60,000 nt of DNA from Symsagittifera roscoffensis (lineage: Eukaryota > Xenacoelomorpha > Acoela > Convolutidae), in the NCBI RefSeq assembly GCF_963678635.1, contig NC_087065.1, positions 22,713,254 through 22,773,253 of the forward strand, read 5' to 3'. Positions 11,371-23,802 of the stretch are shown piece by piece. Each line of letters starts with the position of its first letter. Positions within the stretch are counted from its first letter, which is position 1. The notes under the pieces were generated by a model. The model had not been told where the DNA came from. It saw nothing but the letters and a program-made list of their open reading frames with translations, and searched no databases. The position numbers were made by a program, and so were the translations under genes.

Positions 11371-13401
11371 CGGTTGAGTGATCCAATCTGGCTGCTCATC
11401 CTGAGCTAAAAAAATGATTATTCTGAGGGCGGAAAATATTGGTATGTGGCTGTTCTATGATTTGTTCATACGTTTCTTCTAAATTTGGTTGCTGGGCTAT
11501 TATAAGAGTAACTGGACTTAGTGGATAACTATGGCTTGTAGAGATGTGCTCTGTTATGGCTGTTTTTCTGTAATTTCGTGGTACTTAAGATAACGGTTGG
11601 TTAATATGTAAGTTGTGTAATTGTGGTGCCGTACGTGTTTTATTTTTGTTGTCTTGTGAAATATCATATGCATTTGGTGTGGATGATAGTTTCATGTTGT
11701 ATTCATTTGTTTGAGCGTCTGGAAGGATTTTATTATCGTCATCGGGATATATTCATTGTTAAATTCATCTTCATCGGGATTCAAATGTACAACATTGTGG
11801 CTATTTTTAGATCCACATGGGGCGGCTATTCCAAAAAATTGTCCTTCTAGAAAGTGTGTCAACAAAATGTACTTTATTTTTGTAGTTTATAGGGATCTTC
11901 AAATACATATAATGGTGATACTTTTTTCGTAAATATGTAATACCATAAAATATTTCCTTCGTAGTCTATAAAATTTGATTAGTTTCCTGAGAATAAATAT
12001 ACTGCATAAGGTATTTTAATACTGCAAGTGCAAGTGATTGTGATCGTTCAAGTTCAAATAAGTGATGAAGCGTCTCCAGTTCTGATAGAAACATTTCTTG
12101 AAAAATTCTGCTCATTGTGTAGTCCAATTTCATGTTCAAGTGAATGTCATAGTGAATTGCACCAAAATAGGTATTGTTCATAAATATAATTCTTGTAAAT
12201 GTGTACTGCTTTTGTTTTGTGGTCAAACTTTTCCACCAGTAATTCCTGTGTTTTTCAGAAATGTTTTTGGGATATATGATTTTTTGTCATGATTTGAAAG
12301 GTAATTTGTTGGAATTGGGTTAATTATTAGTTTTCCTTTGTTCATGTCGAAACCTTTTTCGTATTCGACAACAATTTCTGAGTTTTGTGTTTTATAATGT
12401 GGAGTTTTATTTTTGCAAGCGAGTTCTGTTTCGGGGTACGTTTGAAAACGTGTCAATTTGTTTTCTAGTCCATTGATATTGTTATAATAATTATTGTTTC
12501 GTCGGATTTTTTCAGGGTTTTTTATATCATAAAGAATGGATTCAATAAAGTATTGCCAATGAAAATTTATCATTCTTGCGTGTATTCTTGCAATTTGAAA
12601 TGTGGTATATGTGCCTTTGGTGAAACAATTTTTTTTGTCGTTTGATCGCATTATCCTTCAAACCTACGGTCATTTCTACAAGGTAATCGTATTCCTGAAT
12701 AAATTATGGTGTCGTCTTTCAAATCTCGTGTTAGTTGTACTTTTTCTAACTGGATTTTCCGATCAAAAAACATTATTTCTTGTCAGCTTTGCAATTAGAA
12801 GGTGTGTTTTTTCCAATAAGTGGCATCCAATTTTTATCATGGAGATCGTATGTTAATCGTGGAATGGGTATTTATCATCTAATTTTATATGACCTTGGTA
12901 TCTTTCAAGTTTCGCTTGGTGTTCAGAGTCTGAAAAAGGGTTTGTTCCTTTATTTGTGGTTAATTTTAATGATTGAAGTTCGTTTTTACAATCTTCGGGG
13001 TTAAGATGTAAAAGTCCTTCTAAATTGCTTTGATAGAAAGATTCGTGATCAAGTCTATTTTTGTTTCCATTTGAGTTTTGGAAACAATGTACTTTTTTTC
13101 GATGAGAATGAGAATATTGCTGTGAATTTGTATCCTGTTAAGGTTGTGGCTCGGGCTTTTGAATAAAGTGTCGCTACTAAATTCGTTGTTTCTACTCCTT
13201 GTGGTTCGAATTCGCATTGAATTACTTAGTTTATGGCGTTTTTATGTAGTGTTTTTTGTTCATTTTCTTCACAATCATAGTGTGTGACTAATTAATCTTG
13301 GAGTCCTGTTCGAGGGGAAGGATTTTTTTGATTTGTTAGTTCTGAAAAATTAAAAGGAGGGAGGGTTTGAAGAAGAAAGTTTATTAAAAAACACATGTGT
13401 A
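11371..13401 (-). pseudogene. env-like glycoprotein gene remnant, copy B
   Basis: Same structure as in copy A (open pieces 12223-12651 and 11966-12226), including the missing membrane-spanning part. It additionally lacks 20 bp near 11895 that copy A retains and that align with the giant element around 37360-37390. The deletion therefore occurred in copy B after the duplication. Confidence 0.65.
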
Positions 13402-14619
13402 GGATAGTCCTGATAATGGGTTATAGAATGTGATGTATGCAAGTGTCTTCTTTTAATATCTATCGTATTTATAGATAACTTCTGTTTTAAAGGGGAAGGT
13501 AACGATTGAATTTTTATACTTGGTGGAGCTAGGGGGAGAAGATGACGTACTAAATTGTTTATCTTTACTGTTATTTCAAATTTAAATGTCAAATTGTCTT
13601 GGGTAAGGATTTGTATGTTGTGTTCCTGTATGTTTTTGTCAATATCGGGTCGATATTGTAATCTAATGAGTGGCCAATTATGTAGTCTGTTACTATTCAG
13701 ATGTTGAGCAAATAATGGAGGGGTGCTACAAATGTATTCCAATCTAATCGTAGGAATATTTTTTGGTTAAATGTTGTATATATCTATTGTCTAAATTTGT
13801 AGAAAAATTTGGACAAAATGATGTTGTCGGGGTTTGACTTATTGAAGGGGTTGAAGGTAGTGATAGGGTTTCTGGTAATGACAAAGATGTATCCGATGAG
13901 ATTTCTATAGGGTCGTCTACCAAGTTTGGTTCACCCTAAATAAAAGCTTGTGTCATCCAATGTGGGACACGTTGTGTTGATGTTGGGAGGTTAAAAGGAT
14001 TTTTACGTCTTCGTTCGGATGTGGGGGTTGATCCTAAGTAATCCGATGCTATGTTCTGAGTATTTTGTTGTGAAGCAGATTGTAATTGTGGAGGGGTACT
14101 TTGAATTGTACTAATGGAAAAATCTAAAAGATTTGGGATTGGTGATGAGGGCATATTAAAATGAACTCTGGGAGTTGTAAAATTTTCTATTACGTTGTAT
14201 GATTTTTCTATCTCTTGTGGATGTATTTTGGTTTTCACTATGGTTTCTTGTTTTATTAAGGTCTTGCTGAAGAGAAGGGTTTATTTTCTATATTGATTCG
14301 TATTGTGCTTCGTCGCGAACTACGGGTTCTAAAGGTTCTGATAATATTGCATGTCTCTCCTCAAATGTATATGGGTTTTCTTGAAACGAAATACGTGTTG
14401 ATACTTGGGTGTGATTTGCCTGGTGTTGTTGGAGATTCCTGGGATGTCGTAGTTGGTTAGGACTCTGTTGTGTTTGTTGTTGATAAGCGATTTTGAAAAA
14501 TTCTTTAAAATTTTTACCGATGAAGAAAAATTATGTTGATTATATATTCTTCCATGAAAACGATCAAAAATCTTGTTGCTGGTGCAATATTTATTATTGC
14601 CTTTTTTATACTGTTGCAT
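13350..14619 (-). pseudogene. ORF-P remnant, copy B
   Basis: Open pieces 14329-14619, 13936-14238 and 13350-13742 correspond to the three in copy A. They differ by one residue (D in place of N near the C-terminal end of the first piece). Confidence 0.55.
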
Positions 14620-14742
14620 TTTGTCATAATTATGGAGATTGAAACTGTGAAAAATATCACTAAAAGAAGAAAAATGTCTTTCTTGTTGAATAGATGTCTT
14701 AATATTTAGATAGTTGTTGAAATATCGTCCCCGAGGAGCTGG

Positions 14743-14943
14743 TCAGGATTTTTTGCAAATTTGAGGTGTGCGTTTCGGAGTGAACAGAAAGTTACGATAA
14801 AACTGCAAAAAATTATGAAGAGAAAGATAAATATTTCGAAGGTTTTTATAATAAAAAACAAACTGAGTTGAAAAAAAATGATAGGAGTGAAAAAGTTTTG
14901 AAGTTATTATTTTGAGGAATATAACTGATTGTGAAAGAAGCAT
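14743..14943 (-). pseudogene. Small hydrophobic ORF, copy B
   Basis: Identical in translation to 5252-5452 of copy A. It is hydrophobic, rich in F, L and Y, and located between integrase and ORF-P. Confidence 0.35.
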
Positions 14944-15490
14944 TAGAGAAATTATTCGTTCTTGCCCAATTTTGTTAATTTTTTGAGGCTAATTTTGAAA
15001 GTGGTTGGGTTGTTTATTGATTTTTGACAAGTGGATTGGAAATAGGCAATTTTTGGAAAGGAGAAATCTGAGTGTCTATGAGTTAGCTTTTTAATTTTGT
15101 TTTTATTTATGGGATGATCTGGGCTATTCGGGAGTTATTTGTACTTAAGGCTTAATGATCATGTCCTACTTTTACTTTAGGCTAATTTATATTTTTCCTT
15201 AAGGGAAGTCGGAGTGTATGTTGGGACAATATTGTTGATCTTCTTTCTAGTTGATACCGGAGGGCTCTAAAATTTAGATTTTGTTTATTTCGGTTGTCAG
15301 ATATGAGCTTGTTGTTTATTTTTGACCTGGAGGTCTTTAAGTTATAGTTTCATATATGTTTGAAGTCTGCAAAGTGTTAGCTAAGGAAGTGGTGTCAGAA
15401 TGGGGTGATGTTTAGAAAGATTCTGTTTGGCTAAAGTTGAACTAGTTGTTCAAGGGTGTCAGCATGAATTTTAGAAAAGTGAAGAAAAAT

Positions 15491-18231
15491 TTATTAAATT
15501 TCTGAAAATTTAGAATGATTAATTAATTAGAAAGGGGTTTTTAAAATTCAATTTTTTAAAAATATTTTAGATTGTGGAATGAGATTTTTAGAATCTTTTC
15601 GTGGTTGGTTTCTGAGTCGCGATGGCTGTTGTTGTTGAAACTTTTCTTTTATTTCTTGTGGTAAAGTTTTTTATTCCGTTTTTTGGTTTTTTCATTTTTT
15701 CTGAGGTAATTATTTATTGCTTATTTCTTGAGATTTTAATCGGGTATTTTCTGATTTTTTGGTTCTAATAATTGTGTTAAGCAATTTGCATCAATTGTTT
15801 GTTTTTGATTATTGTCTGAGTTATCGTGGACAACTTTGAGTCCTGTAAAGGAGTATAACTGTGTTAATTCGCGAAGAGCGTGTTCTTTTGGGTAAAAGGG
15901 TGAAAGATTGCTCCTATGTTGAACAATTTCCTTTTTTTTGAATCATTAAGTTTATATGTTACATCCGGGGTTTGTCTATGATTTCAAATGGTCCTTTTCG
16001 AATTGGTTGATTTTTTTTGGATATTCTTTTCTGTGTTACAAAATTTGGGATTAGGACATATCTTCTAATTTTTAGGTTTGTAGCTGGTGTGAATCGTCAA
16101 TTTTTTTGGGATTGAACATTCTGTCTTTGTAATAGTTGTTTGGAATTTTTTTGATAAATTTCATTGTGTTTTTTATCTCTGTTTAAAACCCATTCGGTAT
16201 GTGTGCTGGAAGCTAATTTTCAGACTTGTGGGTGATGAAAATGATCTTCATCGTGTGTATGTAATGGTAGATCATAATAAATTGATTCTTTTGTGGGTTG
16301 GCAATAACCTTGTGTGTTTTTGAGGTTTTTGCTGTGAATTTTATTTATTTCCGTTATTTTTGATGAAAAATCATTCAATAAGGTGATAGTCCTAATGTTT
16401 TTATTACTTGTGAATTGTAAGCCAAGGGGAAAAACTTTACATCTGTTAACCATTCAGTGTATTCTGTATCGTTTCCGTTCATGATACATCTGAGATATTC
16501 TTGTGTTGAGCGGTTCATTCCTTCGACTAAACCATTAGTCCAAGTGGCATTAGACGTTCATGGTTTGTGTTTAATGTTGTACCGATGACATAATGTGATG
16601 ATTTCATTTTTTTGAATTCAGTGCCATTATCGGTGACACGGATGGATTTCTGGCAATCCAAAATTTGCTATCCAGTGTTCATAAAGTGCTGTATATGCAT
16701 AATAGGCATTGTAATGAGGTAGTGGCTTGAGTGCTACATAGTGTGTAAAAGCGTCAACTATGACCATTATATATGAGTTTCCGTCTGAAGAGGGTGATAT
16801 TGGTCCTTTTGTATCGAATGAGATTCTGTGGTTAAAATATAAACGTGTACTTTAAAATCTTGTTTTTCTGCTATTTGTTTCTGATGTGGGTGTGGTTTAT
16901 TTAACTTGCATAATATGCAATCGCTGCATAATACTTAAATCCGAGTCGGTGCATTTGGAAAGTAAAAATTTTGAACAAAGTTTGAGTATGTTTGTTCTGA
17001 TCCTGCATGTCCTTTAGTGTTTTAGGAATGTGGAATGTGAAATGCTAGGAGTCTCACACTTAATGGTAAACAGGTTAATTTTAATTCAGGTGTTTGGTAC
17101 TCTAAAAACATTTGTATTCTCATTTATAGATGTATTATTGATTTTTCTAAAGTTTCTAAGAAGTGTTTTATTTCCTAGAATTATGATATCTGCTTTTATA
17201 GGTTTTGTTTTATAATTGTGCCAAGAATTAAATTGTCTAATGACTGGCTCAAGGTTTTCGTATCCTCGTAGCAGTTCAAGTTTAAATTTTTCTGTATTTG
17301 GTAGAAAGTTATTTTCAATTTCTATTTTTGAAAGAGGTATGTTATCTAGGGGGTCATATAGATTAAAAACCTGATTTACGGTGTATTTTGAATAGATTTC
17401 TGGAGGTCCTGATAGATTTATATTTTCAGTTAGTTTTTCTTTTTCTATTGAAGGGAATAGGTCTGTCCTATATATATTTTTTGTCTGAGTGGTTTTTGTT
17501 GTGTAATCTTTTTGATCCTTGATGAATATGGTATCGGTTTAAATGTAGAGTTTCCTAATAGGTCTACTTCGTAGTGAATACTTTGGCAATCTAAATATTA
17601 TGAAAAATGTTGTAAATTTTTTAATATATTAGTTTTTACTCCATATTTGCATTCTAATCGTGGTCATGTTTCGTCTTTTGTAAGAAACAATTTAATACTT
17701 TGTAGTATTTCTACTGCTGTTTTTCTTGTTTATAATTCAGGTGGTGTATATCTACTGAGTGGGTCTTGCAATGCAAGATTTGTTCCTGCAGTCCCAACTA
17801 TATGTAGGTTTGGGAATTTCTTTAAAATCAATTGAAACCTATAAACTCTGTGGTTTGGATTTGACTTTTGGGTAAATAGAAAAATTATCGGTATATGGTC
17901 TGTAAATAGAACGGATGGATGTTTTGATCCAAGTACTTAAAATTCATATTCTGTGAGAAAATTTCTTATAGCTGAGCATTCTCTCATAAGTGTAGAGAGT
18001 CTAAGTTCAACTTGCGTAAGAAGCCTTGAGTTTGCTGAATTAAGATTCATTTTTATTGTTCCACTGTGTGATTGTAATAATGTTGCTCCGATGCCACATA
18101 GCATAAAATGTTTGGTCTGGATCTGGGATAGTATTTGATATTTATTCAGTGAGAAGTGTTTTTATTTCCTCAAATCGTTTCTGATGTTCTGTTGTCCATT
18201 CAAAATTATTTTCCTCTCTGAGAAAGTTATA
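15491..18231 (-). pseudogene. Integrase and RNase H remnant, copy B
   Basis: Same as copy A at offset 9491. The longest open piece is 16220-16453 (THDEDHFHHP block). The zinc-finger cysteines are near 16884-16928. It is non-functional through frameshifts and stops shared with copy A. Confidence 0.65.
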
Positions 18232-18239
18232 AAATGGTC

Positions 18240-19061
18240 TTAAAGATAGTTGCATTTTATAGACGTATTAATGTTTAGCATTCCAAGAAATTCTTGGTTT
18301 TTCTTTTTATTTGATGGAGGCTGAAACTTTATGATTGCGTCTATACAGGATTTGAATGGAGTTATGGTATTTCCTTCAAAAATATGCCCAAAGTATTTTA
18401 CACGGGTGAGGAAAAACTTTGATTTGTCTGGGGCTGCCTTCATGTTTTCTTTAAGTAGTATTTGATGATATTTATCTGAGATTTCTTTTTTTGTTCGTGA
18501 TTGCATGAAAACATTTTTACTGAGAATGATTGTTCGAAAAATTTTTCTCGTAAATGCTGAAAATGCTGCTGGTACTATTGAGATTCGATAGAAAAGTCTA
18601 TTAAATTCGTATTGTTGATTTCCAATAACAAATTGTGCTAAACGTCGTGATTGTTCAACTAGTGGCATTTGGTTGTATGCGCTGTTCATGTCAGCTAATG
18701 TAAAGTATTTCCCGTTTATTTTCGTGAGAATTACTTTAATTGGTTCTATGGGACAATTACATTTAGATTCATCAATGAGGGAATTGAGGTATCTTGCGTC
18801 TAAAACGATTTTTATTGATTCTACTTCAGCTAAAATAATAACAGGATTTATGAATGTGTTTCCTTTTGTTTGATTTTTTTTATTTACTGGGGAAAAAATT
18901 TCATATTGTGCTAGTATGTCTAGTAATCTAATGACTTTATCTTGTAAGTGAAACGGAACTTTACTTGCTCGTTGTTTTTTGAAAACTGCGTCAAGTTTCA
19001 GAGGTAGGTGTAGTGGTGAATTTACTTTTCGAGCATTAAATTTAGATGCAGCGTAAACCAT
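18240..19061 (-). pseudogene. Reverse transcriptase lacking catalytic YLDD, copy B
   Basis: A 273-codon open frame, the best preserved gene of copies A/B. It covers FKKQRASKVPFHL (an N-terminal RT block), INPVIILAEVESIKIVLDAR, DMNSAYNQMPL (motif A), FNRLFYRISIVPAAFSAF (motif B, with G replaced by R), then VFMQ without the preceding YLDD, then AAPDKSKFFLTRVKYFGH and EFLGMLN (thumb/connection). Compared with the giant copy (30300-31067), about seven residues including both catalytic aspartates of motif C are gone in frame. The frame stays open but the enzyme would be inactive. Confidence 0.8.
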
Positions 19062-19905
19062 TGAGTATATGAGTAGTAGTTCGGCTAGTTGCTTAAATTC
19101 TTTTTGTTAGATTTGAGAGTGTGGAAAATTGAACATTGTAAGGAATTTTTGTGGTTCAGTGGCATATTTTGATATCTGAAAAGTTGGTTTGAAAGAAAGT
19201 GTTTTTGTAAAGAAATCTGTGTATCATTTTTAATCTTTTTTATTATAAATTGATATTTTTTCATTAAGAATTGTTGGTTGACATATATCTAATAATTTCA
19301 AAAAATTATTTACTCTATATGCTATTTCTTTTGTGGGAGAAATTGTTGCATTTGTTTCACAATAACCTAAAAGTCCTCGAGCTAATGTTATCATATATGG
19401 AGATTTAATGATAAATGTAATGAAATTAGATCACAGTTTGTATTTTTCATGTATTTGATAGATGAGATTGTTACTCGGAAAATTTTTTGTGTTGGCTTGA
19501 ATTCAAGGTCCGACTTATATAGTCGTTGTTAGTTTTAGTTCATGTTATATTGGTGACTTGATTTTTTGAAAAGTTATATACATGTCTTGCTAGTGGTTTC
19601 AGGTGTTTTTGTTCTTGGTTTTATATGGGATAGAATTTGGAAAAAATTGGTGGTTGTTTATTTAATCATTGACAAAATGTAAGAGATGTGTTATTTTTTC
19701 ATGTGAATTTATCTCTTAAATGTATTTTGCTGTTTAGGATATTAAAAGTGGATATATATTTAGTAATAAATTGTATTCCAACGCTATTGTGTTTACATCT
19801 GTGATATGGAATGTTTGTTTGAAAGGCATACTTAAAAGTTTATACTGTTACATTGTTCGAGTGGGAACAAGGAGTAATTGAGTTTTTCTAAAGTTTGTTA
19901 AAAGT
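19062..19905 (-). pseudogene. Protease C-terminal part and protease-RT linker remnant, copy B
   Basis: This matches giant-element 29640-30470 in reverse complement: the flap-side sequence and the GLLGYC junction (19360-19380), where copy B keeps a leucine codon TTA while the giant element has TAA. The DSG active-site segment is not present. It falls in the gag-protease deletion that ends near 19905. Confidence 0.6.
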
Positions 19906-20613
19906 GATCCTTGTGCGCAATAGGATCTGTTTGATCAATGTTCCAATTATTGTTTTGGTGATTTGTATTGAAACGTTGTTGATTTTGATGATATTATCTT
20001 CATTTTTTTTAGTAATGTGGTTGATTCCTTAAATGGTATTTGTTTGACATGTTTTTAGTTTTCTGAAAAAAAGGATAATTTTCGCTACGACCCAGTTTAG
20101 CTAATGGTTGATCCTTAAAAAACACTGTGTGAGAAGCTTGTTGGGGTGCGTTTTGATTATAGTTTTGTGTTTGCGATTGTTTTTGACTATTCATACAGGG
20201 GGGTTTTGTTGTTTTGGATTTTGCGAAAAAGTTATAATTTTGATCTGAGAAGTTGTTTCTATTAGAAGTCTTTTGTTTATTTATTTGTCTTGATGTCGTT
20301 ACTGGTATCAATGTTCGATAGTCCAGTTGCGAATATTTTAGAATAACGGAAGTTTTTACCGTGAATTGTATAGTTGTTTGCGGAATGCTGCGTTTTTGTT
20401 TCTTGGAGTTGTAAGTGGAGAACGAATGGGGGAAATGCTTTGTTGCGTTGTTATTGGCAATGTTTCAACTATTTCTCCATTTACGAAATGTGATTGAGTC
20501 TGAAAATCTTGTTGTGTAACATTTCTTGTTCCATTTAAGTTTTTTTTGTGTATTAATAAAAGTAGAATTTAAGCAATTGTTTCCTGTTCTGTCAGTGAAT
20601 AATGCATTATAAT
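19906..20613 (-). pseudogene. gag N-terminal remnant, copy B
   Basis: The open piece 20009-20311 matches the region upstream of the giant-element gag (26830-27400): the blocks VTTSRQINK against VTIPSKTRR and DRSENYPFF against GRSENYPFF. Downstream, the capsid, zinc knuckle and protease active site (about 2.2 kb, giant-element 27400-29610) are deleted. This copy could not form particles on its own. Confidence 0.6.
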
Positions 20614-21338
20614 TTCGTCTGATGAAACACTATTGGCAGATGAAACAGATTATGTTTGGGACCCTGATTGGTCTCATCCCTTAATTATCAATATACCAAC
20701 TGATATATCAAGTCAAGCAATGACCACAATTTCCATCATTAAAGATTACATTAGAACAGCTCCACTCACTATTGATGCAATGCTATTAATTTATAATGCA
20801 TATTTCACTGACAGAGCAGGAAACAATTGCTTAAATTCTATATTTAATATTACACAAAAAAATTAAATGGAACAAGAAAGGTTACACAGCAAGATTTTCA
20901 GACTCCATCACATTTCGTAAATGGAGAAATAGATGAAACAATGCCAATAACAACGCAACAAAGAATTTCCCCCATTCATTCTCCACTTACAACTCCAGGA
21001 AACAAAAACGCAGCATTTCCGCAAACAACTATACAATTCACGGTAAAAACTTCCGTTATTCTAAAATATTCGCAACTGGACTATCAAACATTTATACCAG
21101 TAACGACATCAAGACAAATAAATAAACAAAAGACGTCTAATAGAAACAACTTCTCAGATCAAAATTATAACTTTTTCGCAAAATCCAAAACAACAAAACC
21201 CCCCTGTATGAATAGTCAAAAACAATCACAAACAAAAAACTATAATCAAAACGTACCACAACAAGCTTCTCACACAGTGTTTTTTAAGGATCAACCACCA
21301 GCTAAACTGGATCGTAGCGAAAATGATCCATTTTTTCT
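20064..21338. repeat. Inverted duplication within copy B gag (arms about 550 bp)
   Basis: The left arm 20064-20613 (element sense on the minus strand) and right arm 20788-21338 (element sense on the plus strand) are reverse complements with few differences, for example the FAKSKTTKPPCMNSQKQSQT block readable on either strand. The loop 20614-20787 is gag-upstream sequence in plus orientation (VWDPDWSH, matching VWDPEWSH at 26693-26716). Minus orientation resumes at about 21339. Confidence 0.85.
20633..21338 (+). pseudogene. Inverted gag N-terminal fragment, copy B
   Basis: Plus-strand open pieces 20633-20866 and 20941-21369 cover the gag-upstream region homologous to giant-element 26680-27360. 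It is a partial inverted copy inside the minus-strand element. A frame change near 20867 separates the pieces. It is a by-product of rearrangement, not a gene. Confidence 0.7.
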
Positions 21339-21965
21339 TGATAGTGCTATGAGATCAATCTTATGGTAAAAATCATCAATTATAAACCATGATAGTATCT
21401 TTTGTAGATCGTGTTTAACATTTTGTGATATCTCATTGCTAGTGAGATTTTCACGGAATGTTTTTAAAAGTACTGAGAAAATACAGGTTTTTTTGTGTTT
21501 TTTTTCACTTCTAGTATGGATAGATAGCTATAGATGATTGAAAGTATATCGTTTGTGAATTTTGAATTTGCTCTTTGGAAATTTTGGTGTTGTATGTTTT
21601 TTATATAATCTATACAAAAACTTTTGGGAATTCTACATCTATATCGTCTGTTTGTATTTGGCGTCTTATGTGATTTGATTTTGATGATGCAGTTTCGGTT
21701 GTAAAGATACCATACTATGATGTGATATTACATATATCTTTGAGATAGTGTTCAAGGACTTGTCGTTTTTATCTTACTTCAGGAAATTCTTGTTTACATG
21801 GGCTATTTCCTTATTCGAATAAGTTTACAATTAACTTGTATCAAAACTGTACTTGATCTCGGGCGATATCATTTTGTGGTTTTATGAAAAATGGTAGTAT
21901 CGAGTTATCGTCGAAACTTTCGTTGTATTCGATCATGTTTTTTTATTTCAAAGCTGTTAGTATGT
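21339..21965 (-). pseudogene. Pre-gag ORF2 remnant, copy B
   Basis: In reverse complement this aligns with giant-element 25984-26646, clearest at 21375-21440 (the RHDLQKIL.WFII region of the giant copy). It is broken by stops. It shows that the second pre-gag ORF belongs to the family and was not picked up by the giant copy alone. Confidence 0.55.
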
Positions 21966-22378
21966 ACCATTCAATATGTCTTAATGTTTGATTCCAATTA
22001 TTTAGACGTATTGCTTCGATGATATATGACTTTTTTATGTTGCGTTTTCCTTTTATTGATGATGGTGTTGTAGTTTCTGAGTCGGAAAAATAGATTTGGT
22101 CGTCTATGGGGTTATTTTTATTTATTGAATCCTTAAAATCTTGAAGTTCTTATATTGTGTTTGTGTCCGATTCTGAGACTGCGTTTCTTTGTTTTGAAAA
22201 TCGTCTGTGTAATTTGTTTTTGTTTTGTTATGATTGTCTTTTTTCGTGTTTGTCTTTTTGACCTAATATATCGTTTTGTTTGTCTGGGTGGTGTGATTAC
22301 AAGGTCGTTTTTTTCAATTTTAATTAAACAATTATGTAATACGATTGTTTGCTTACTACCTAGATTATCTCTTGACAT
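21940..22378 (-). pseudogene. Pre-gag ORF1 remnant, copy B
   Basis: The open piece 22133-22378 starts with a near copy of the giant-element ORF1 N-terminus (LGSKQTIVLHNC against LGNKQTIVLHNC, then DLVITPPRQT against DLVITPHTQT) and is equally rich in K, R and T. Lower homology continues to about 21940 (IRLNNWNQTLRHIEW against LYNWNQPIRHID). Confidence 0.6.
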
Positions 22379-22439
22379 AATGTTTAGGATGATGGATGCA
22401 AAATTCGGATGTTGGAGTTTTTACTTCTTAAACCGTTAG

Positions 22440-22740
22440 TTCCTACAATTTTTTTGTGGTTATTTTGAATTGGGGCATAGATTGTCGAGGTTGACAGGTT
22501 GAAGAGAGAGTATATCTATTCGTGAGAAAGATTTTTTACTTTCTCGTGAATAAGTTTTAACCTATGAGGTACCTACTCAATCTTACCTAGGGGTTGTGAC
22601 TTGTGATCAAGGGTTGAAGAATAGTAAATCAATTCACAAGGTTCAGGTATAACTAGAACACAAGTAGATTGTTAGATACTATTTTTTGACTTTGTTAAAG
22701 ATTTTAGCCTGGGTCATCTAAGAGGAAAGGCTCATGTGAA
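22440..22740 (-). other. Element leader sequence, copy B
   Basis: Reverse complement of the giant-element leader around 25240-25500, with shared blocks such as ttcaggtataa, agggttgaagaatagtaaat and ctttctcgtg. The homology fades at about 22740. The LTR and PBS that should follow are absent. Confidence 0.55.
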
Positions 22741-23802
22741 CATCTTTGAACTTTTGAAAAAAAAACACACTTGAACCCCAACGAGTTATTGTTCAGTTTA
22801 CCAAAATTTATTCCCAAAGAACACAATATAAGCCAATGTTCCTACCCAGTTCGAGAAAGGGTCGGAACAATAATTTAAAACTTAATGAATAACTAACTAG
22901 ATAAAAAATAAATAAATAATTAAAATACAAAAAACGTTCACAAAAATTGAGCGTTGATGAAAAAAGACATCACACTCTGAATGATTCAAAATTAAAAAAA
23001 TCGGCGTTTAAAAAAATGTCGGCCACTTTCCTTGAAAAACTTGCGATATAAATTTCTTGATATTAAAACGCTATTTTTGAACAAAAATGTCACAACCATC
23101 CAAAGCTGGTTCAAAAATTGTCGTGGTTGATTGAAGTGGACCATCGTCCAGCACAGACGACCAAATTCAGCTAAAAAGAACAAAACCGACCAAGTCGACA
23201 AAACTCCAGCAAAGTTAGGCAAGGTCAGAAAAAGCTGAGCAAAATTGACCAAAAGTGACCGAAGTCAACCAAGTCAACAAACTGTAATCAGATTCGACAA
23301 ACTTAACAAAAAAATTGATCAGAATTTAGACAGGTTGACCAAAAACGACCAATTTCAAAAAATTTTGACCCAATTCCTGTAGGGCTTCCAAAATAGTTTG
23401 ATATTTCGGGTTCATATTTGAGAGAATTCATGAATGACTACTCTTGCGCTGGAAACATAAGTCCACCGCCTCAGCCCGAGCAAATACATATTTTAATGAG
23501 TCATTCAAAACAGATTGCCGAATAACTTGTTGTTCCAACCACTTCAGGGTGTGTTTTCTTTACTGCTACTTGTACCACCTCAGTAAATGCTCATTAGGGT
23601 AGCATTAATTTGAGTTTAACATCATTTTGAAGAATTCGCAGCCATCCAGGTTCTTAAACATTTCGAAATATGGTGTTAAGAAAAACTGCTGTGAAAGTTT
23701 TCGAGTTTCAGACCATATTAGAAAACTTGATAAAAAACTGTCCTTCAAATGTGTCGTTAACTAAGCTAATATTTTTCTCTGAAATTTGGCTTTTTTACTT
23801 AG
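22741..23802. other. Unassigned AT-rich stretch with degenerate GACCAA repeats
   Basis: No gene seen. Between about 23150 and 23375 the sequence repeats GACCAA, GTCAACAA and similar words many times in imperfect tandem. The remainder is AT-rich with no LTR, PBS or coding signal that I can recognise. It is probably original flank of the old gypsy element that starts at 23803, or a decayed element. Confidence 0.4.

Larger units (their letters stand above)
9548..22740 (-). mobile_element. Copy B of decayed env-bearing Ty3/gypsy-like element (tandem unit 2 plus 5' part)
   Basis: It begins at a junction with a 2-bp AA overlap, where RT of copy A (..gcattaaa) meets the LTR fragment (aagattgagatcgg). 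It repeats all of unit A, then continues through the N-terminal part of RT, the protease, a gag with about 2.2 kb missing, an inverted gag duplication, two pre-gag ORFs, and leader sequence to about 22740. No LTR or PBS follows the leader on its 5' side, so it is truncated there. Confidence 0.8.

Noticed and set aside
22741-23802. A missing 5' LTR of copy B
   Set aside because: I looked for the complement of the giant-element LTR in this stretch and saw none; copy B is truncated.
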